Source: Bacillota bacterium (GTDB lineage Bacteria > Bacillota > Dethiobacteria > SKNC01). Taken from it: 10,623 nt of DNA. The position numbers were made by a program, and so were the translations under genes. The notes beneath the pieces are model-generated. The model made no database searches. It was given only the letters and a program-made list of their open reading frames with translations, and had not been told where the DNA came from. The stretch covers positions 1 to 10,623 of the forward strand of contig SKNC01000130.1 in assembly GCA_007120745.1 (NCBI GenBank), given 5' to 3'. This document shows positions 6,882-10,623 of the stretch, in pieces (the first letter of the stretch is position 1; every line of letters starts with the position of its first letter).

Positions 6882-6905
6882 ACATTTTCATGCATAACAA
6901 AATGT
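6882..6905. promoter_or_regulatory. 7-bp inverted repeat in the divergent promoter region
   Basis: ACATTTT (6882-6888) and AAAATGT (6899-6905) are exact inverse copies around a 10-nt centre. It lies between the two divergent candidate promoters, where a shared regulator could bind. AT richness makes chance possible. Confidence 0.3.
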
Positions 6906-6930
6906 AATGCCAGGTATAAAGGAAAATGAA

Positions 6931-6981
6931 AAGTATTGACGAAAGAATATTTAGTATTTTATTTCAACAAAAGTAATACTT
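6931..6981 (+). promoter_or_regulatory. candidate promoter and operator of the TudS-ECF operon
   Basis: TTGACG (6936-6941) could be a -35 box, with TTTATT (6958-6963, 16-nt spacing) as a weak -10. The same stretch carries AGTATT at 6932 and 6953 and the inverse AATACT at 6975, spaced 21 and 22 nt, about two helical turns. The last copy sits in the perfect palindrome AAGTAATACTT (6971-6981). The first repeat overlaps the -35 box, and the last lies just past the expected start of transcription. This is the geometry of an operator, but no regulator gene is in the window. Confidence 0.4.
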
Positions 6982-7006
6982 CAAAAGAATGGGCAGGTGA
7001 AATACC

Positions 7007-7561
7007 ATGAACCGCAGCCACAAAATTATTCTTATCAGTCACTGCCTGCTGAATGCCAACAGTAAAATCAGAGGGGCAGCCCTTTATGGCACAGTTTTGC
7101 TGCCGGTAATTGAATTCCTGTTAAAAAAAGATGTAGGGATTGTTCAGCTTCCCTGTCCCGAGCATTCCTTTGCAGGAGAAAGTCGCTGGGGCCAGTCAAA
7201 GGACCAGTATAACAATCCCTTTTACCGAAATCACTGCAGGAAACTGATACAGCCTGTAATGTACCAGCTGAAGGACTATTTAGAGCAGGGGTATATTGTT
7301 TTAGGAGTGGTAGGGATTAAGGGCAGTCCCTCCTGTGGAGTAAAACACACTTACAAAGCGTGTTGGGGAGGTGAGATGAGCGGTAAGAAGGGAGAAAAAA
7401 TCTTTCAGGAGGGTTATCTGGCAAAAGAACCTGGAGTTTTTATAGAGGTCTTTTCTGGAATTTTGGCAGAAGAAAAGATTGATCTGCCCTTTGTGGAAGT
7501 AGACGAAGAGAATTTACCGGACACTTTAAAGGTGCTGGACTCATTATTTATTTCTCAATAA
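7007..7561 (+). CDS. TudS-related putative desulfidase (DUF523-like, CD3072-type)
   Basis: A 184-residue cytoplasmic protein of the DUF523/TudS group. TudS removes sulfur from thiouracil with a [4Fe-4S] cluster held by three cysteines. The matching motifs are here: SHCLLN with Cys13, LPCPEHSF with Cys50, and KGSPSCGV with Cys110. Extra cysteines occur at 77 and 119. The N-terminal HCLLNANSK and the GESRWGQ segment differ from classic TudS (CLLG..CRYDG), fitting the separate subfamily I recall as the CD3072 family. AGGTGA (6995-7000) sits six nt before ATG 7007. It is the first gene of an operon with a complete ECF importer; the S component starts 32 nt after its stop, and the natural reading is that the imported compound is its substrate. 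The true substrate is unknown. Confidence 0.85.
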   Translation: MNRSHKIILISHCLLNANSKIRGAALYGTVLLPVIEFLLKKDVGIVQLPCPEHSFAGESRWGQSKDQYNNPFYRNHCRKLIQPVMYQLKDYLEQGYIVLGVVGIKGSPSCGVKHTYKACWGGEMSGKKGEKIFQEGYLAKEPGVFIEVFSGILAEEKIDLPFVEVDEENLPDTLKVLDSLFISQ

Positions 7562-7593
7562 CAATGACGCATGGAAAGGTAAGGTGATATTTT

Positions 7594-8139
7594 ATGGACA
7601 GGCGTTTAAAGTTGGCAATAATTCCTGTTGGGATTGGCATTAATATTATTGGAGGCACTTTGGCTTCTACCCTGAAACTGCCTTTATTTTTGGATACTAT
7701 TGGTACCATGTTATCAGCAGTTTTGCTGGGGCCCTGGTGGGGAGCATTAACCGGTGTGCTGAGCAATGTTTTTCAGGGAATTATAACCAGTCCAACGACG
7801 ATTCCTTTTGGGATTGTTAACGGAGCCATAGGTTTGATTGTAGGATTTATTGCTATGAAAAGAGGATTTGAAGACTATATCACTCCATTAATTGTGGGGG
7901 CGATATTATCCGTAGCCGCCCCATTAATTGGAACCCCCATCGCCGTTTATGTCTTTGGAGGATTGACCGGTGGTGGAGTGGATATTCTTTACGGAATCCT
8001 GTTGGGCAGTACCGAGCGTATTTTTGCCGCAGCTTTCTTAGCCAGGATTCCTACTAATCTGGCGGATAAGGTATTATCGGCATATTTGGTGATGTTTATT
8101 GTTCGCAGTTTGCCTCCCCAGTGGAAACAGTTGGATTAG
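7594..8139 (+). CDS. ECF transporter S component (CD3073-like), substrate unknown
   Basis: A 181-residue integral membrane protein with about six hydrophobic segments (roughly 7-27, 34-62, 72-88, 96-122, 131-150 and 158-172), the size and layout of substrate-binding S components of energy-coupling factor importers. The segment LGPWWGALTGVLSN (45-58) is the typical helix-turn of this class, and the C-terminal NLADKVLSAYLVMF is also common there. AGGTGA (7582-7587) lies six nt before ATG 7594. The position between a TudS-related enzyme and ecfT matches the C. difficile CD3072-CD3073 arrangement as I remember it. A thiolated or other sulfur-bearing small molecule is the inferred substrate. The family is clear; the substrate is not. 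Confidence 0.85.
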   Translation: MDRRLKLAIIPVGIGINIIGGTLASTLKLPLFLDTIGTMLSAVLLGPWWGALTGVLSNVFQGIITSPTTIPFGIVNGAIGLIVGFIAMKRGFEDYITPLIVGAILSVAAPLIGTPIAVYVFGGLTGGGVDILYGILLGSTERIFAAAFLARIPTNLADKVLSAYLVMFIVRSLPPQWKQLD

Positions 8140-8166
8140 AAAAGCTTAAAAAAGTGGTGAAGCTTC

Positions 8167-8898
8167 GTGCTATATGCAAAAGACGGAAGCGGTATGTATT
8201 ACGACATTCCGGTAAAAACAAAGTTATTTGCTGCAGTTCTTTTCTTACTGGGTCTAATTTTTTCCGCCGGGTTACATGTGCTTATGATTAATTGTATTTT
8301 CTTGTGGGCTTTTTCATACTTCGGGGGAGGGCGAGCTTTGCTGTTGAAACGCCTTACCCCCTTTTATTTTTTTTCTCTTTTTATTATTGTTTTTCACTCC
8401 CTGCTTAATCCTGCCAATGAAACGTATTGGCTTTACTTTGGTCTGGAAGGATTTTTGTATGGAACAACGGTGGCTGTTCGGTTGTTAGGAATTGTCATTC
8501 TTATGCAGACGTTTTTCATAACTACTCCTCCGGGGCAAATATTTCAAACCTTCAGCAGCTGGCATCCGGACCTGGGTATGATAATGCTGCTGTTACTGGG
8601 GCTGCTTCCTATTATGAGAGATGAAATGGAGGTAAGCAGCCAGGCTCAACAGACCCGTGGTTTATCCTGGGGAAATTTTAAGGAAAAGTTGTTTGCTTAC
8701 CTGGCTCTTCTTATTCCCGTGATTATAAAATCTTTATTTCGGGCTCAGCAGATGTCATACCTTCTATATTTAAGGGGATACAGTGGAGCCCGGCTGTATT
8801 ATGAGTTGGAACCAGCCTGGGCAAAAGGGTTCCGCTGGCTAATTGTTCTGTCCGGATCATTTTTTCTAATCAATATTTATGCAAGGTTTATAAATTGA
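8167..8898 (+). CDS. ecfT: ECF transporter T component (EcfT)
   Basis: The transmembrane coupling subunit (243 residues) that joins the S component to the ATPases. It has several hydrophobic helices (about 18-40, 41-52, 64-81, 97-118 and 136-150, with further ones at 175-190 and 222-240). Two cytoplasmic coupling motifs lie on the long helices: QTRG (162-165) and LRGY (202-205), corresponding to the Ala-Arg-Gly motifs that dock onto the ATPase grooves. In the first of them Thr replaces Ala. The start is a GTG at 8167 with GGTGA (8156-8160) six nt upstream, 27 nt after the S-component stop. Because S, T and the fused ATPase lie together, this is a dedicated (group I) transporter. Confidence 0.85.
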   Translation: MLYAKDGSGMYYDIPVKTKLFAAVLFLLGLIFSAGLHVLMINCIFLWAFSYFGGGRALLLKRLTPFYFFSLFIIVFHSLLNPANETYWLYFGLEGFLYGTTVAVRLLGIVILMQTFFITTPPGQIFQTFSSWHPDLGMIMLLLLGLLPIMRDEMEVSSQAQQTRGLSWGNFKEKLFAYLALLIPVIIKSLFRAQQMSYLLYLRGYSGARLYYELEPAWAKGFRWLIVLSGSFFLINIYARFIN

Positions 8899-9006
8899 CC
8901 GAAGGAACTGCACAATTAAATCAAAACCTGAAGCTGCCCATGATTTCAGCCAGAGATATTACTATTATTATGTACCTTTTCTAATAGATAAGGAAAGGAA
9001 AGCCGG

Positions 9007-10374
9007 ATGATAAAAGCTGATAATCTTTCCATAAAATATCCACAAAGCACCAGTAATGCAATTTCCAATGTTTCCTTTTCCCTTCCCTCGGGTAAAGCAG
9101 GACTTTTATTGGGGGGAAATTACAGCGGCAAATCAACATTATTGGCCTGCTTGAGCGGCTTAATTCCCACCATGCAGAAAGCGGAGGTAAAGGGCTTCTG
9201 CCGCAGAGGAAAAAGTGTGGGTATGGCCATACAAAACAGTGACGTATTTTTAATGCCCACGGTAGAGTCTGAGATAGAATTTCCGCTTCTAAATTACGGC
9301 TGGCTTTTGTCGGAAAGACACCGAAGGATCAATGAACTGGCTGACATATTTTCATTAAAACTGCTGCTGGAGCGAAATATGCATACACTTTCCGGTGGAG
9401 AAAGACAGAGAGTTTCCCTGGCAGCTTCCGCAGCGTCTAAACCATCTGTACTCCTGCTGGATGAACCGTTAAGCCAACTGGACCCGATTTTTACAAAATA
9501 TTTCGTGCAGGAATTAAAAAAATGGGTAGCAGAAGGTATGACGATCCTCATTGCTTCCACTTCAAGTTTTCAATATAAAGAACTGGCCCCGGTGATTTTT
9601 TGGCTTCGGGAGGGAAAATTACACTGGCAGGGAACAATGGAAGATTTTTATAGGGTTCAGGATGAAGCCCGGGCGGAGGGTATTGATGTGGATGGAAAGG
9701 GCCTTTTTTGTAAACATAAAACCATTCCATTTCCTGTAGACAAGCGTCCTGTTTTATCTATAGAAGGAGTTACGTTTGGATATCCGGGGAAAAAAATGCT
9801 GGAAAACATGTACGTTAGGGTAGGCCCTGGGGAGATTGTATCAGTGACCGGGCCAAATGGAGCGGGGAAGACAACTCTTTTGAAAATTGCTGCGGGGATT
9901 CTCAAACCCCAAAAAGGAACTGTTGTTATTCAAGGGGAAAGTATAGGGGGCAAAACAATTTCTGAAGCCAACAGTGCCACCGGAGTGCTGTTTCAAAATC
10001 CAGATCATCAAATTTCTCAGGACACCGTTTATAAGGAAGTTGCCCTGGGGTTAAAAATGAAAAAAACTCAGAAGGAAGCGATGGAAAAAAGAGTTGGAAA
10101 ATGGCTGTCTTTATTGGGAATAGACCATCTGGCCCATAGACATCCTTACTCCCTTACGAAAACAGAACGTCAGTGGGTTGCTCTAGCCAGCACCCTGGTA
10201 TATGAACCGGCTCTATTGCTATTAGATGAACCAACTCACGGGTTTGATGCCTTGGCCGCATCACAGTTTATGAACGTAATTGTCTCTTTGGCTTCACAGG
10301 GAACCGCCGTTTTAATGGTTACGCATCACCGGGAATTGGCTTGTCACTATGCTCATAAAATAGTAACAATATAG
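9007..10374 (+). CDS. ECF transporter fused ATPases EcfAA' (two ABC domains, one degenerate site)
   Basis: A 455-residue tandem ABC ATPase, the energising part of the ECF importer. Domain 1 (about 1-225) has Walker A GGNYSGKST (36-44), Q-loop Gln76, signature LSGGERQ (128-134) and Walker B VLLLDEP (148-154), but Ser186 where the switch His is expected. Domain 2 (about 248-455) has Walker A GPNGAGKTT (282-290), Q-loop Gln330, Walker B LLLLDEP (403-409) and His440, but its signature reads SLTKTERQ (382-389). Because each ATP is sandwiched between one domain's Walker motifs and the other's signature, one site should be fully canonical and the other degenerate. ATG 9007 has AAGGAAAGG (8990-8998) upstream. 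The gene follows ecfT by 108 nt, and a probable terminator comes after it. Confidence 0.9.
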   Translation: MIKADNLSIKYPQSTSNAISNVSFSLPSGKAGLLLGGNYSGKSTLLACLSGLIPTMQKAEVKGFCRRGKSVGMAIQNSDVFLMPTVESEIEFPLLNYGWLLSERHRRINELADIFSLKLLLERNMHTLSGGERQRVSLAASAASKPSVLLLDEPLSQLDPIFTKYFVQELKKWVAEGMTILIASTSSFQYKELAPVIFWLREGKLHWQGTMEDFYRVQDEARAEGIDVDGKGLFCKHKTIPFPVDKRPVLSIEGVTFGYPGKKMLENMYVRVGPGEIVSVTGPNGAGKTTLLKIAAGILKPQKGTVVIQGESIGGKTISEANSATGVLFQNPDHQISQDTVYKEVALGLKMKKTQKEAMEKRVGKWLSLLGIDHLAHRHPYSLTKTERQWVALASTLVYEPALLLLDEPTHGFDALAASQFMNVIVSLASQGTAVLMVTHHRELACHYAHKIVTI

Positions 10375-10393
10375 AAAGGTATTATAACTTTTT

Positions 10394-10433
10394 AAGGGGC
10401 GAACTTTTTTAAGCAGGCCCTTTTTTCTTTTTC
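10394..10433 (+). terminator. probable intrinsic terminator after the ECF operon
   Basis: AAGGG (10394-10398) can pair with CCCTT (10418-10422), extended by a GC/GC pairing inside with a small bulge, and the arm runs straight into TTTTTTCTTTTTC. It lies about 20 nt past the ATPase stop. The stem is short, so the U-rich tract is the main support. Confidence 0.5.
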
Positions 10434-10455
10434 TACTATATAAATTATATGATAC

Positions 10456-10570
10456 CAGTAATCGCTGTCCGTACCCCGATTCCAGCCATGCGACTATGGG
10501 ATATTAGTGGCTCTGCAGGGAAGAATAGGACTGAACATTGCTGGTCTTTAGCAGCATGATTACTGCTAAA
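10456..10570 (+). ncRNA. candidate structured leader RNA with two exclusive stems
   Basis: CAGTAATCGCTG (10456-10467) can pair with CAGC (10552-10555) plus GATTACTG (10558-10565), a 12-bp helix with a 2-nt bulge closing about 84 nt. The enclosed part is richer in GC than the nearby spacers by eye and has smaller pairing options such as AGCCA/TGGCT. A second perfect 8-bp hairpin, TTTAGCAG (10547-10554) with CTGCTAAA (10563-10570), uses the same bases and so excludes the first. This resembles a switching leader upstream of a gene beyond the right edge, but it matches no riboswitch class I recognise. No open frame in 10440-10623 is convincing. Confidence 0.3.
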
Positions 10571-10623
10571 ACTAATGTTATCCAAGCAAACTATATTTAT
10601 ATAACCGGTTAAAAGGGTTTTAC

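Overview
The window looks like a chromosomal piece of an anaerobic, low-to-moderate GC Firmicute (Clostridia, perhaps Peptococcaceae-like). This rests on strong AAGGAG/AGGTGA ribosome sites, a YedF-type selenium-metabolism protein, a group I ECF transporter with a TudS-related (DUF523) protein, and the general codon and intergenic character. No rRNA, tRNA, CRISPR array or intact insertion sequence was seen.

Left part (1-1610, + strand): the 3' end of an ATP-binding subunit of an ABC importer of the PotA/FbpC/CysA type, then, after a 159-nt gap with a possible promoter and a perfect 10-bp inverted repeat touching the Shine-Dalgarno, a yedF gene (TusA-like plus DsrE-like fusion). A gene-poor stretch follows (1611-2317) with a cluster of GAGTC/TGACTT motifs and decayed-looking reading frames. 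It leads into a two-gene MNT-HEPN (MntA/HepT, type VII) toxin-antitoxin module at 2318-3167.

Middle (3266-6727, - strand): a tight three-gene operon transcribed leftwards. It encodes a PP-loop-like protein with a CxxC motif, an alkaline-phosphatase-superfamily protein resembling archaeal-type phosphoglycerate mutase but with Thr in the nucleophile position, and a cytoplasmic UshA/5'-nucleotidase-like metallophosphoesterase.

Right part (7007-10374, + strand): divergent from the previous operon across a 279-nt intergenic region. It encodes a TudS-related putative desulfidase, an ECF S component, an EcfT and a fused double ATPase (EcfAA'), that is, a complete ECF importer with its own enzyme. 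These resemble the C. difficile CD3072/CD3073 pair as I remember those family names. The natural reading is import of a sulfur-containing (thiolated) small molecule, possibly a nucleobase, followed by removal of sulfur. The divergent operon could handle a related nucleotide or thio compound. That link is inference from shared promoter space, not shown by sequence. After a probable terminator the window ends in a non-coding stretch (10440-10623) with two mutually exclusive inverted repeats, possibly an RNA leader of the next gene.
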